Assembly: GCA_027858225.1 (NCBI GenBank)
Contig: JAQIDB010000204.1
Location: 1 to 35,393, forward strand
DNA: 35,393 nucleotides
Reading direction: 5' to 3'
DNA from: Candidatus Delongbacteria bacterium
GTDB taxonomy: Bacteria > UBA4055
The notes under the pieces are model-generated. The model was not told the DNA's origin and did no database searches. It saw only the letters and a program-made list of their open reading frames with translations. The position numbers were made by a program, and so were the translations under genes. Below, one piece after another: positions 7,856 to 17,445 of this stretch (position 1 is the stretch's first letter; the number at the start of each line of letters is the position of its first letter).

Positions 7856-9088
7856 ATGAATAACTTAATAATAAAAAATATTGGTAAAATATATAATCCT
7901 GTTTTGGGAAAAGTAGGTAAATTTGAAATTTCAGAAAATTGTTCATTGATCATTACTGATGGAATCATTCAGGATATTTGTGCAAATGAGGTTGAGATCA
8001 ATGCTATTAGACTTGAAAATTATAAGATAATCGATGCTGAAGGTAAAACTGTCCTTCCCGGATTCGTAGATTCTCATGCTCATCCGATATTTGCAGAGCT
8101 CCGAGATAATGAATTTGAAATGCGTAATGCTGGCAAATCTTACCTGGAAATCGCTGAATCAGGTGGAGGGATTAAGAACAGTGTTAGGAAGCTTAGAAAG
8201 CTTAGTGAAGATCAACTGTACGATATATCTCTGAAAAGAGTAAATGAATTTATAAAATACGGCACAACAACTCTTGAAACTAAATCCGGTTATGGACTTA
8301 CACATGAAGATGAAATTAAGATGCTTAATGTTATAAAACGAATAGATAAAGAAAGCGACATTGATCTCATTCCAACTTTTCTAGGAGCACACGATATCCC
8401 GGAAGAATTTAAAGACAACCGAGATGAATATATTAATACATTAATTAATAAGACAATTCCGTTTGTAGCAAAAGAGAAACTTGCGGAAGCTTGTGATATT
8501 TTCATTGAAAAAAATTATTACACTGTTGAAGAAGGTAGAAGAATTCTTACTGCAGCAAAAGAAAATGGCCTCGAAGTAAAGATCCATGCAGATCAGTTAA
8601 CTTGTAATGGTGGAAGTGAACTTGCCGCTGAATTGGGTGCACTTAGCTCAGATCATTTAGAATATATCTCAGATAAAGCAATCGATGAAATGATAAAGAA
8701 CGATGTTGTTTTTAATCTTATGCCTGGTGCTTCATTTTTTATTGGAATGACAGATTATCCTCCAGCAAGAAAGATAATAGATAAAGGTGGAATTATCGCA
8801 TTATCCACAGATTTCAACCCTGGAACATGCTATTGCATGTCGTTACCATTAATCATGACTATTTCTGCTGTTTATTTAAAGATGACAGCTGAAGAATTAG
8901 TCTGGGGAGCTACCCTTGGAGGAGCTAAAGCACTTGGAAAAAAATCTATAATCGGTTCAATTGAAAAAGGTAAAAAAGCCGATCTTCTGATAATGGACAT
9001 AAAAAATATCAGTGAAATTCCTTATAGTATGGGTATGAACCTGGTAAAAAAAGTAATCAAGAATGGGAAACTAGTGATTAGTGGTTAG
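7856..9088 (+). CDS. hutI: Imidazolonepropionase
   Basis: VLPGFVDSHAHPIFAELRDNEFEMRNAGKSYLEIAESGGGI, KIHADQLTCNGGSELAAELGALSSDHLE, STDFNPGTCYCMSLPLIM; GGAG upstream of ATG 7856. Confidence 0.93.
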   Translation: MNNLIIKNIGKIYNPVLGKVGKFEISENCSLIITDGIIQDICANEVEINAIRLENYKIIDAEGKTVLPGFVDSHAHPIFAELRDNEFEMRNAGKSYLEIAESGGGIKNSVRKLRKLSEDQLYDISLKRVNEFIKYGTTTLETKSGYGLTHEDEIKMLNVIKRIDKESDIDLIPTFLGAHDIPEEFKDNRDEYINTLINKTIPFVAKEKLAEACDIFIEKNYYTVEEGRRILTAAKENGLEVKIHADQLTCNGGSELAAELGALSSDHLEYISDKAIDEMIKNDVVFNLMPGASFFIGMTDYPPARKIIDKGGIIALSTDFNPGTCYCMSLPLIMTISAVYLKMTAEELVWGATLGGAKALGKKSIIGSIEKGKKADLLIMDIKNISEIPYSMGMNLVKKVIKNGKLVISG

Positions 9089-9095
9089 TTGCTCT

Positions 9096-9142
9096 TATCC
9101 CAACGGGATATAACCCCAATAACCACAGGTTTTAACCTGTGG
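9096..9142. repeat. Tandem pair of short palindromes downstream of hutI
   Basis: TATCCC-AAC-GGGATA (9096-9110) and CCACAGGTT-TT-AACCTGTGG (9123-9142). Confidence 0.7.
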
Positions 9143-9162
9143 ATTAACATAAGGAACGTAAT

Positions 9163-10314
9163 ATGAAATATAGAAAAGTAAAAAAAACAGGTGAGGAAAT
9201 ATCTATCCTCGGATTCGGATGTATGAGATTTCCTCAGAAAGACGGACAGATCGATGAAGTAAAAGCAGCTAAGCAACTAAAACATGCTATTGATAACGGA
9301 GTGAATTACCTTGATACCGCAAAACCGTATCACGGTGGAAAAAGCGAACCTTTCGTAGGTAAATTTCTTAAAGATAACGGCTTAAGAGATAAGATATTTC
9401 TTGCCACGAAACTCTCTTCTTGGTACATAAACGAAGAATATAGCATGCAGGATCATTTTGATCAGCAACTTAAAGAACTTCAGACAGATTATATTGATTA
9501 TTACCTTGTTCATGCTTTGAACAGAAGCAGCTGGGATAAAATGAAAAGCTTAGGTGTTCTGGAATTTATTGATAAACTTTTAGCTGAAGGCAAAATTAAA
9601 TATGCAGGATTTTCCTTCCATGGGAACATTGAGGTTTTCAAAGAGATAATTGATGCATACGACTGGAAATTCTGTCAGATACAATTTAATATTCTTGATG
9701 AAAATTATCAGGCAGGACTCGAGGGTTATCATTATGCAATCGAAAGAAATATCTCAGTTATCGCTATGGAGCCATTACGTGGAGGAAAGTTGGCTGTAGA
9801 ACCTCCTGAGTCAGTAAAGAAACTCTATAAAGATACTGGTAAAGATTGGACTCAAGTTGAATGGGCTTTAAGATGGGTCTGGAATTTCACAGGGATATTT
9901 ACTTTACTTTCTGGAATGACCGAAGATGAACATATTGAAGAGAATTTGAAAATAGCAGACCAAGCTGAAATAAACACTTTGACTGAAGATGATCTAACAA
10001 CTATTAAAAAAGTGGCAGATACTTACAAAAGCTTACAGCAAGTTGGTTGCACTGGTTGTATGTATTGCCTTCCATGCCCTTACGGAGTGAGTATACCATC
10101 ATGCTTCGAACACCTGAACAGTAAATTCTTATATAACGACGACAAATATTACAAATTCTACAAAATGTTCGTTGGTGATAAAGGAAAGGCATCTAACTGC
10201 GTCGAGTGTGGAGAATGTGTCCCAAAATGTCCACACGGAATAAATATACCTGTGGAATTGAAAAAAGTAGCAGCAGAATTTGATTCACGCCCTGATTGGG
10301 AAGAAAAGAAATAG
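9163..10314 (+). CDS. Aldo/keto reductase with C-terminal 4Fe-4S ferredoxin-like domain
   Basis: LGFGCMRFPQ, NYLDTAKPYHGGKSEPFVG, DYYLVHALN; Cys clusters CTGCMYCLPCPYG and CVECGECVPKCPHGINIP. Confidence 0.94.
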   Translation: MKYRKVKKTGEEISILGFGCMRFPQKDGQIDEVKAAKQLKHAIDNGVNYLDTAKPYHGGKSEPFVGKFLKDNGLRDKIFLATKLSSWYINEEYSMQDHFDQQLKELQTDYIDYYLVHALNRSSWDKMKSLGVLEFIDKLLAEGKIKYAGFSFHGNIEVFKEIIDAYDWKFCQIQFNILDENYQAGLEGYHYAIERNISVIAMEPLRGGKLAVEPPESVKKLYKDTGKDWTQVEWALRWVWNFTGIFTLLSGMTEDEHIEENLKIADQAEINTLTEDDLTTIKKVADTYKSLQQVGCTGCMYCLPCPYGVSIPSCFEHLNSKFLYNDDKYYKFYKMFVGDKGKASNCVECGECVPKCPHGINIPVELKKVAAEFDSRPDWEEKK

Positions 10315-10351
10315 TGGTCAGTGATTAGTGAAAAGTGGTTAGTTAACAGAT

Positions 10352-10421
10352 CGTCACCCTGAATTTATTTCAGGGTCTAAATCGATTTAAAAGAAAGATA
10401 CTGAAACAAGTTCAGCATGAC
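10352..10421. repeat. Two copies of a dispersed palindromic repeat in opposite orientation
   Basis: CGTCACCCTGAATTTATTTCAGGGTCT (10352-10378, inverted) and AAGATACTGAAACAAGTTCAGCATGAC (10395-10421). Confidence 0.75.
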
Positions 10422-10448
10422 AAAGGTTCAAACAATAGGAGATATAAA

Positions 10449-10910
10449 ATGAAAACAGCAAATTATGAATTAAAATTAGATGCAAAGAATATATCAATGC
10501 TGATAATTCTAATGGCATTACCAAATGTACTTGGAATGATAAATATAAATGTTGTCGGATTCAAATTACACTTTTTTCAGTATGCGATCTTTTTAGCAGC
10601 AATGATGTACGGTTCAGTTGGTGGAGTAATGGCTGGAAGTGTTGGTTCTGTCTATTCAGCAATTGCAATGGGAAACCCTTATATCATTTTATTTAATGGA
10701 CTTCTAGGATTTTTATTCGGAAAATTTTATAAAGGAAATGAGTACAGTGCACTTGCAAAAACTTTAGCTATTCAATTGCCTATGATATTTCTTGTAGATT
10801 ATTTCATTATTGGTTTACCGGTGAAAGTTTTAACTTATCTTGTCATTGGTTTACTTGTAACTGACTTTATCTGGGTTTTCGGAGCAAAGAAAACAAGAGA
10901 TATGTTATAA
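10449..10910 (+). CDS. Membrane protein resembling an ECF-transporter substrate-binding (S) subunit
   Basis: 153 aa, about five hydrophobic segments, FFQYAIFLAAMMYGSVGGVMAGSVGSVYSAI. Family call is tentative. Confidence 0.5.
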   Translation: MKTANYELKLDAKNISMLIILMALPNVLGMININVVGFKLHFFQYAIFLAAMMYGSVGGVMAGSVGSVYSAIAMGNPYIILFNGLLGFLFGKFYKGNEYSALAKTLAIQLPMIFLVDYFIIGLPVKVLTYLVIGLLVTDFIWVFGAKKTRDML

Positions 10911-11308
10911 TGCTGAAACCCGATTTTACAAAATATGACCTAGCATTGATAGAGAATGATTCTATTATTCACAGTGAAACAGGAAAAGGTTTAAGACCTC
11001 TTATCAACTGCTTAAATAAATTTCGAACCGGGAAATATATTTTATTCGATAAATTATTTGGATTGGCTGCAGCTAAAATGATCGTTCATAGAGGAATTAT
11101 TACTAAACTTGTAACTGGAACTATCTCTGAATCAGCTATAGAATTTCTTAAAGACAATGGAATTGAAGTTGAAGCTGAACTTGTAGTTCCTAATATTCTT
11201 ACAGAAGATAGAAAAGATGTTTGTATGATGGAAAAGAAAGCATTATCTCTCAGTGAAGAAGAATTTATAATAGAATCGAAAAAAATATTTGGCTATGAGA
11301 TCAATTAA
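10910..11308 (+). CDS. DUF1893 domain-containing protein
   Basis: LALIENDSIIHSETGKGLRPLINCL...LFDKLFGLAAAKMIVHRGIITKLVTGTISESAIEFLKDNGIEVEAELVVPNILTEDRKDVCMMEK. Confidence 0.82.
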   Translation: MLKPDFTKYDLALIENDSIIHSETGKGLRPLINCLNKFRTGKYILFDKLFGLAAAKMIVHRGIITKLVTGTISESAIEFLKDNGIEVEAELVVPNILTEDRKDVCMMEKKALSLSEEEFIIESKKIFGYEIN

Positions 11309-11624
11309 AATTATAATCATATTAGTTCTGTTATTTTTTATGCAATCTAGTTTGTTTGCAACACATCAGTGGATGGAAGTAAATAGATTCACTAAACAGT
11401 ACTCTAGGTTTTACTCTGAAGACTTTCTATTCTATAATCCAATTGGGTGGGAATATATAGATGAAGATAAAGCAACAATTAGATGTTTAAATAAAATGGG
11501 TTATACAGAAACTAATTTCCATTACTCACTGGATTTATTCATTTTAAGCATTTTATTTATATTTACAAGTATAATTTTAGTCCTCGTCTATAACCTAAAA
11601 AGAAAGCGCAGTGATATCCAATGA
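11289..11624 (+). CDS. Small membrane/exported protein of unknown function
   Basis: 111 aa with an N-terminal signal/TM and a C-terminal TM; overlaps flanking genes. Confidence 0.5.
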   Translation: MAMRSIKIIIILVLLFFMQSSLFATHQWMEVNRFTKQYSRFYSEDFLFYNPIGWEYIDEDKATIRCLNKMGYTETNFHYSLDLFILSILFIFTSIILVLVYNLKRKRSDIQ

Positions 11625-12604
11625 TTAAATTATTTATCAGTATATTAATATCAAGTACAGTCCTATTTGCACAAATTCCGTCTGAACTGCCTGACTCACT
11701 TTTAAGTAAAGATTTGATATTTGTCTATGTTCATGGTTTTGCAGAATATAGAAAAATTGAGCCTTTTAAAAAGAAAATGCAGGAATTTCTCAGTGAACAC
11801 CCAACTTTGAATTACGATGTTTTTACTTATCGCTGGGAAAAAGAGAGAATAGACTTTTTAAATCCTATAGATCAGTGGGAAAATTCAAAAAAAGTAGCAG
11901 ACAGTGCTACAACTCATTTCAATACAAATATTATTTCAAAGCTTGAAGATAAGAAAATTCCTTATGTTGTCGTCGGATATAGCCTTGGGACACAGCTTGT
12001 TACGAAAGCATTGGAAAGATATGGTCATAAAAAACTTAAATATCTCAAGGATATTTATTTTCTAGCTTCTGCAATGGACAAGGATGTACAACCTGATTTA
12101 AGATGTCTTCCTGAAGGTATGAAGATCATAAGTTACTATTCAAAATATTTTGATGAAGTTTTGAAGATCAGTTACAGATTTCAGGAGGATGTTCCTGCAG
12201 GTGGAGAAGTGGGATTTGATGACACTTCAACATTTGTAAACTATAGAACTGCATGCACTCATGTTAATAAAGGTGGACCGATTCAGAGAGATTATTCAAA
12301 TATGGCATCTGCGATAGCTATGCTGACACTTTTTAAAGAGAATATATTTGTTGAAGGTGAACCATTAAATTACAATCTTGATATGCTCGTTATGGATGGA
12401 GAGATACAGTGGAATGATATTATTGAGTTTGATTCTAAACCTAAAATTTTGATCCAACAAAACGTTCATACATATCATTATAGAGCTGTTGAGATCTCTG
12501 ATTCAGGTTTCAGAACACGAAAAGCATGGGGAATGAATCTGCATATGGTTTTGAAGGAGATGGGACTGTTTAATGAGCCTTATGTGAAGGTAATTAAAAA
12601 ATAA
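11621..12604 (+). CDS. Secreted alpha/beta hydrolase (DUF900-like)
   Basis: Signal peptide; LIFVYVHGFAEYRK and nucleophile-elbow-like VVGYSLGTQLV. Confidence 0.7.
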   Translation: MIKLFISILISSTVLFAQIPSELPDSLLSKDLIFVYVHGFAEYRKIEPFKKKMQEFLSEHPTLNYDVFTYRWEKERIDFLNPIDQWENSKKVADSATTHFNTNIISKLEDKKIPYVVVGYSLGTQLVTKALERYGHKKLKYLKDIYFLASAMDKDVQPDLRCLPEGMKIISYYSKYFDEVLKISYRFQEDVPAGGEVGFDDTSTFVNYRTACTHVNKGGPIQRDYSNMASAIAMLTLFKENIFVEGEPLNYNLDMLVMDGEIQWNDIIEFDSKPKILIQQNVHTYHYRAVEISDSGFRTRKAWGMNLHMVLKEMGLFNEPYVKVIKK

Positions 12605-12632
12605 TACAATATTTTATTATTAGGGATTTTTA

Positions 12633-13034
12633 TTATGAACAATAAGCTTCAATAGTGCTTAGTAATACTGTAGCTTGTTTAGAAAATTCTTTACCATAAT
12701 TATAATCATTGTAGCGTGCTGACCAGCATAAATCTTTTAATTGATTATAGTCAACAGCAATATTTAAATGATGAGTTTCAACAAGCGAAGTAATTGCTGT
12801 ATGTTTATTTCTATATTTCTTCTTAAAAAAACTAAAATAAGTTTCAAATGATTCAAATGTCACATCAATTTTATTTACTTCGATATCCAATGGAAATACC
12901 TTATGAAGGATAAAGTGAAGAGAGGAATAAAAAGCTGTAGTTATTACCCAGTCATGATATATTGTATTTGAATATAAATGACCACATACCTCACTATTGT
13001 GGTTAGCATGGTCTAATGATTTACTTTTTGTCAT
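12633..13034 (-). CDS. HEPN-like domain protein
   Basis: HDWVITTAFYSSLHFILHKV..., TAITSLVETHHLNIAVDYNQLKDLCWSARYNDYNYG; all-helical HEPN-like pattern. Confidence 0.6.
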   Translation of the reverse strand: MTKSKSLDHANHNSEVCGHLYSNTIYHDWVITTAFYSSLHFILHKVFPLDIEVNKIDVTFESFETYFSFFKKKYRNKHTAITSLVETHHLNIAVDYNQLKDLCWSARYNDYNYGKEFSKQATVLLSTIEAYCS

Positions 13035-13494
13035 ATTTTAGTAAAAAACCTTCAGAGATTATCTTTTCTTGATTTAAAGTTTTAGTTATAGGCATAAAAG
13101 TAAATTCTAAATGAAATTTTTCACTATTTAGTTTAAGCTTTTCTTTTATAGATTCTTTATAAATATCTTTAGCCTTATCAGATAGATACTGTTTTTTATC
13201 AATAAGAAATAGTAAACAAAAATCTGTTACTGATTCTGCTTTCAAGTATAAATCTATATTTTTTACTTTTTTCTTAGATATAAAGTTATAAAACAACTCG
13301 CCTTTTTCTTGAGCTACTTCCAAATTTTTTTCAAATACTTTTATAACCTTATTTTTAAAATCTTCTTTACCTTTGAAATACGCATTAATTACTTCATCAG
13401 GTGAAAATGACTTCTTTTCTTCCTGTTCTTTGGTTGGATTAAAATCCCAGCTACTGCTTGATAGTGTTTTATTTAATTGAGTAGTTGTTTGCAT
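13021..13494 (-). CDS. Hypothetical protein, candidate partner of the HEPN-like protein
   Basis: 157 aa, start codon context upstream, 14-nt overlap with the HEPN-like gene. Confidence 0.55.
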   Translation of the reverse strand: MQTTTQLNKTLSSSSWDFNPTKEQEEKKSFSPDEVINAYFKGKEDFKNKVIKVFEKNLEVAQEKGELFYNFISKKKVKNIDLYLKAESVTDFCLLFLIDKKQYLSDKAKDIYKESIKEKLKLNSEKFHLEFTFMPITKTLNQEKIISEGFLLKYDKK

Positions 13495-13704
13495 GTTAGT
13501 CCTTTATTCACATTATTAATGCTTCCGCATTTTGTAAAAATTTTAATAAATGTAAAAGATTCTTTATGTTTTGGCAAATTAATTATACAATTTAAGCTAA
13601 AACACATATTTCCAATATTCAATTATTTAAAATCCTTTCAGTCGAACATATAGGCTCATACATGCTGTCTTCTAGCCCCAATAAAGTCTAAGTCTTCGAT
13701 TAAC

Positions 13705-16437
13705 TCAGACTGACTTTCTCTTAAACACTTTTATCATCTCATGTGCAAATAAGAATATCGTAGCCGATACAAATATTGTCATAAGATCATAAGCCGTCAA
13801 TGGTGCGAATTTCAGAAAGGAATTTACTCCCGGCACATAAATAACCACAGCACATAAAACTATTGAAAGCAATATCGAATAGACTATTTTACTATTCGTA
13901 AACATGTTTTTGTTAAAGATCGTAACTGTTTCATATCTTCTAGAAAGAATATTTATAAACTGGCAAGCAACGATCGTAGCATAACTTATCGTTGTTGCTC
14001 TCATGTAAAATTCAGCAGCCAGATCACCCATTCTATAGTTAAAATACCCGTAATTCGCAAAAGCCAATCCACCCATCAGGATTCCAAGAAAAGCTATCTC
14101 AATAGATGAACCCTTATTTATAATATGATCATCCCTTCCTCTTGGTTTAGCTGCCATGAGGTCCTTTGAACCCGGGTCGAAAGTTAAAGCAGTCAGTGGA
14201 AGAATCTCTGCCAAAAGATCGATGGCAAGTATCTGAATTGCAAGAATAGGAATTGACCAACCAAAGAACGAAACTCCTGCAAGACCGAACAACACCAATG
14301 AAAGTTCCGCAGCATTACTTGTCAATGACGCAATAACAGTCTTTTTAAGGTTGTTATAGATCGTTCTACCTTCTCTGATAGCATCTACCAAAGTAGGGAA
14401 AGAATCGTCTAAAAGGATCAGGTCTGCCGCCTCCTTTGAAACATCAGTACCCATTTGTCCCATAGCAACACCGATATGTGCACTTTTCAGAGCAGGCGCA
14501 TCATTAACTCCGTCACCTGTTACAGCAACGATTTTATCCTGTTTCTTGAGAAGTTTAACTATTCGAAGTTTATTCTCAGGAGAAACCCTGGAATATATCA
14601 GTGATTTATTATCATTCATTATTTTACTTAAATCTTCATCTGATATATTATCCATTTCCTCACCGGTGATGACCTTCACTTCTGAATTATCTTCAGATAG
14701 ATTTATTTCTTTACCGATCGCCTGAGCTGTGATAGCATGATCACCTGTCATAATGAAAGTATCAATATGTGCTTCGTGAGCTTTGATAATTGCTTCTCTA
14801 ACACCTTCTTTCGGAGGATCTATCATTGCCATCAAACCCAAGAAAACAACATCCCTTTCAATATCTTCAAGTACATAATCTTTCTTATCTTTACCCAGTT
14901 TTCTGATAGCGACACCAAGAACTCTGAGAGCATCCTTTGAATAATTGTCACTTAATTCCTTCAACTGAGCTTTATCTTCTTCGGTGATCGGTACTTCTTT
15001 ACCATCTTTCCAGATAAATTTACTTATCGAAAGAATACTATCCATAGCACCTTTCATCGTAAGTATCTCTTCATCCGCAAATTGACGAACAGAGCTCATT
15101 CTTTTTCGAACGGAATCGAAACTGAATTCATGTAACTCAGGATTTTCTTCATCTTCATTTGGTGATCTTGTACCGAGTTTCGTAGAAAGTGTAATAAGTG
15201 CAGCTTCTGTAGGATCTCCGATCGGATACCAGCTATGGTGATCATCATCTGGAGGATGTATCTCTGCATTCGATGCCATAGTCGCAGCATCAAACATTAT
15301 CTCTATCTCTTTTATCTGCTCTTCAGTCAGTTCTTTACCATTTTCATCTACAATAGAGCCTTTCGGTTCATATCCTAAGCCTTTAATATCATATTCTTTA
15401 CCATCGAACCAGACCTTTAAAACTGTCATCTCATTCTTGGTCAAAGTACCAGTTTTATCGGTAGAGATTACATTGGTAGAACCAAGAGTTTCAACAGCTG
15501 AAAGTTTTTTTACGACAGCATTTTTCTTTGCTAGATTATTTACTCCCTGATACAGAGCAATAGTGATCTGCATCGGAAGGGCCTGAGGAACAACAGCTAC
15601 TGCTACACCAATCGCATAGATAAGTGCACTGTTAAAACCAAAATCAAGGTAAAGACTTCCACCGAAAAGGAAAGCAGCTATAACAACTGCAAAAATCGTT
15701 AATCTATTGGCAACTACGGTTAATTCTTTCTGTAATGGAGACTGAGAAGTGTCTTCATCCTGAGTAAGATTTGCGATCTTACCCATTTCGGTATTCATGC
15801 CGATACCAACAACAACTCCCTTTCCGTTACCTGATGCAACAGTCGTACCCAGATATGCCATATTATCTCTATCAGCAAGTCCGAAATCCTTATCTAATGT
15901 ATTACTTTGCTTATTCTGAGGTAATGATTCTCCGGTAAGAGAAACATCATTCGTCTTTAGATTAAAAGATTCAAGTATCCTAACATCAGCCGGGACTTTA
16001 TCACCCTCATCTAAGCTTACAATGTCGCCAAGTGTTAGATTACCCTGATGAATTTCAGATATATCTCCATCCCTGAAAACTTTTGAAGGAGATTGAACTA
16101 ATTTTTTCAAAGATTCAACTATCTTTTCAGCCTTAAATTCCTGCATAAAACCAATGACAGCATTTATCAGAACGATCAGAAGCATTATCGTACCATCACT
16201 ATAACTACCGATAGTAAAAGAAATACCTGCAGCAACCAAAAGTAATATCATGAAAACATCTTTCAACTGAAGAAGAAATTTAACTATATTAGAAACTTTC
16301 TTACCCGAAACAAGCTCATTCTTACCATATTTCTCAGCCCTGATCTTAGCTTCTTCTGATGATAAACCGTTAATATCTGTATTTAATTCGCTGAATATCT
16401 CTTCAGCTTTCATTTTATAAAATTTCTGATCTGACAA
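13705..16437 (-). CDS. P-type cation-transporting ATPase (type II-like)
   Basis: Cation_ATPase_N region, SLTGESLPQN, STDKTGTLTKNEM, IMTGDHAITAQ, VTGDGVNDAPALKSAHIGVAMG. Confidence 0.95.
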   Translation of the reverse strand: MSDQKFYKMKAEEIFSELNTDINGLSSEEAKIRAEKYGKNELVSGKKVSNIVKFLLQLKDVFMILLLVAAGISFTIGSYSDGTIMLLIVLINAVIGFMQEFKAEKIVESLKKLVQSPSKVFRDGDISEIHQGNLTLGDIVSLDEGDKVPADVRILESFNLKTNDVSLTGESLPQNKQSNTLDKDFGLADRDNMAYLGTTVASGNGKGVVVGIGMNTEMGKIANLTQDEDTSQSPLQKELTVVANRLTIFAVVIAAFLFGGSLYLDFGFNSALIYAIGVAVAVVPQALPMQITIALYQGVNNLAKKNAVVKKLSAVETLGSTNVISTDKTGTLTKNEMTVLKVWFDGKEYDIKGLGYEPKGSIVDENGKELTEEQIKEIEIMFDAATMASNAEIHPPDDDHHSWYPIGDPTEAALITLSTKLGTRSPNEDEENPELHEFSFDSVRKRMSSVRQFADEEILTMKGAMDSILSISKFIWKDGKEVPITEEDKAQLKELSDNYSKDALRVLGVAIRKLGKDKKDYVLEDIERDVVFLGLMAMIDPPKEGVREAIIKAHEAHIDTFIMTGDHAITAQAIGKEINLSEDNSEVKVITGEEMDNISDEDLSKIMNDNKSLIYSRVSPENKLRIVKLLKKQDKIVAVTGDGVNDAPALKSAHIGVAMGQMGTDVSKEAADLILLDDSFPTLVDAIREGRTIYNNLKKTVIASLTSNAAELSLVLFGLAGVSFFGWSIPILAIQILAIDLLAEILPLTALTFDPGSKDLMAAKPRGRDDHIINKGSSIEIAFLGILMGGLAFANYGYFNYRMGDLAAEFYMRATTISYATIVACQFINILSRRYETVTIFNKNMFTNSKIVYSILLSIVLCAVVIYVPGVNSFLKFAPLTAYDLMTIFVSATIFLFAHEMIKVFKRKSV

Positions 16438-16532
16438 AGGGGGCTCCGAATTGTAATTTGTAAATTATTTAGATAAATTAAGGATTTATAGGGGAAAATT
16501 CAAGATGAAAAAGGTGTGGGAATAAAATAAAC

Positions 16533-16787
16533 TTATTTGAAGTATATTCCATATATAAAAGTTATTGCAGCTATAAAAACAAGCGCAAACGTTAACAAAT
16601 TCAAACTCTTTGATAACTTTGTTGAAGAAGTACTCGCAATTCTTATTTCTTTAGTCAAATTATCTGTACTTTCTTTTAGGTCTTCAATTTCTTTGGCTAT
16701 CCGACCCAGTGATGAAAACACCGAGTTTTTACTCATAACTTCATAAAATGTTTTTTCGATATCTACAAGAGATCTATCTTTATTCAT
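16533..16787 (-). CDS. Small coiled-coil plus C-terminal TM protein
   Basis: 84-aa ORF ending SLNLLTFALVFIAAITFIYGIYFK. Confidence 0.5.
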   Translation of the reverse strand: MNKDRSLVDIEKTFYEVMSKNSVFSSLGRIAKEIEDLKESTDNLTKEIRIASTSSTKLSKSLNLLTFALVFIAAITFIYGIYFK

Positions 16788-16840
16788 AATATACCTTTTA
16801 ATTATAATAAATTAGCCAAAATCTAATTTGACCATCATGA

Positions 16841-17392
16841 CTATGGCATTTTTGCTTCAGGGGATAAATCAAAAATAATATAATCACCTCTTACATTTAT
16901 ACTTCCTCCGAATCCATAATTTGCTGTTGAAGGAGCAATAACCTGTAATTTATAATTATTTTCAGGAACTTCAAAAACAATTTCTTGCCTTCTCTCTACA
17001 TTAGGATTCCAAGCCTCTCCGTAAGTGCCTCGACCCTGTTTACTCATATTTATCATCATTGTATTTTGATTAGATTGCTCATATTCATAACCATTTTCAT
17101 CTATAAGCTTGTAAGCTGGTTGAAAATAAAGAGACAACGGGCTACGAGATAAGTTAGTACAAACAACATCAACAATTAAAAATTTATCTGAAGCATAAGT
17201 TGTTTGACCGACAAAGTTTTTAAAATAACTGGTAAAGTTAGCCGATTTAAGTTCAACACGAATACCATCAATAATCGTTTTATCACCAACTCTGTAAGTC
17301 TCACGATTATAGCTCGTGGTTACACAGCTATAAAATATGAAAATTGACAACAATAAAATTAGAAATAACTTAATTTCTTTTTTGATAAACAT
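16841..17392 (-). CDS. Lipoprotein with DUF4352-like domain
   Basis: Lipobox FIFYSCVTTS; GDKTIIDGIRVELKSANFTSYF...DKFLIVDVVCTNLSRSPLSL. Confidence 0.65.
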   Translation of the reverse strand: MFIKKEIKLFLILLLSIFIFYSCVTTSYNRETYRVGDKTIIDGIRVELKSANFTSYFKNFVGQTTYASDKFLIVDVVCTNLSRSPLSLYFQPAYKLIDENGYEYEQSNQNTMMINMSKQGRGTYGEAWNPNVERRQEIVFEVPENNYKLQVIAPSTANYGFGGSINVRGDYIIFDLSPEAKMP

Positions 17393-17445
17393 TCTATTTC
17401 TCCTGTGTGATTTTCATTATGTATTACTGATGCTTTAGTTCTTTA

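Noticed and set aside
7856-9088. Lone hutI as evidence of a novel pathway
   Set aside because: Other hut genes may lie outside the window; no basis to claim an unusual pathway.
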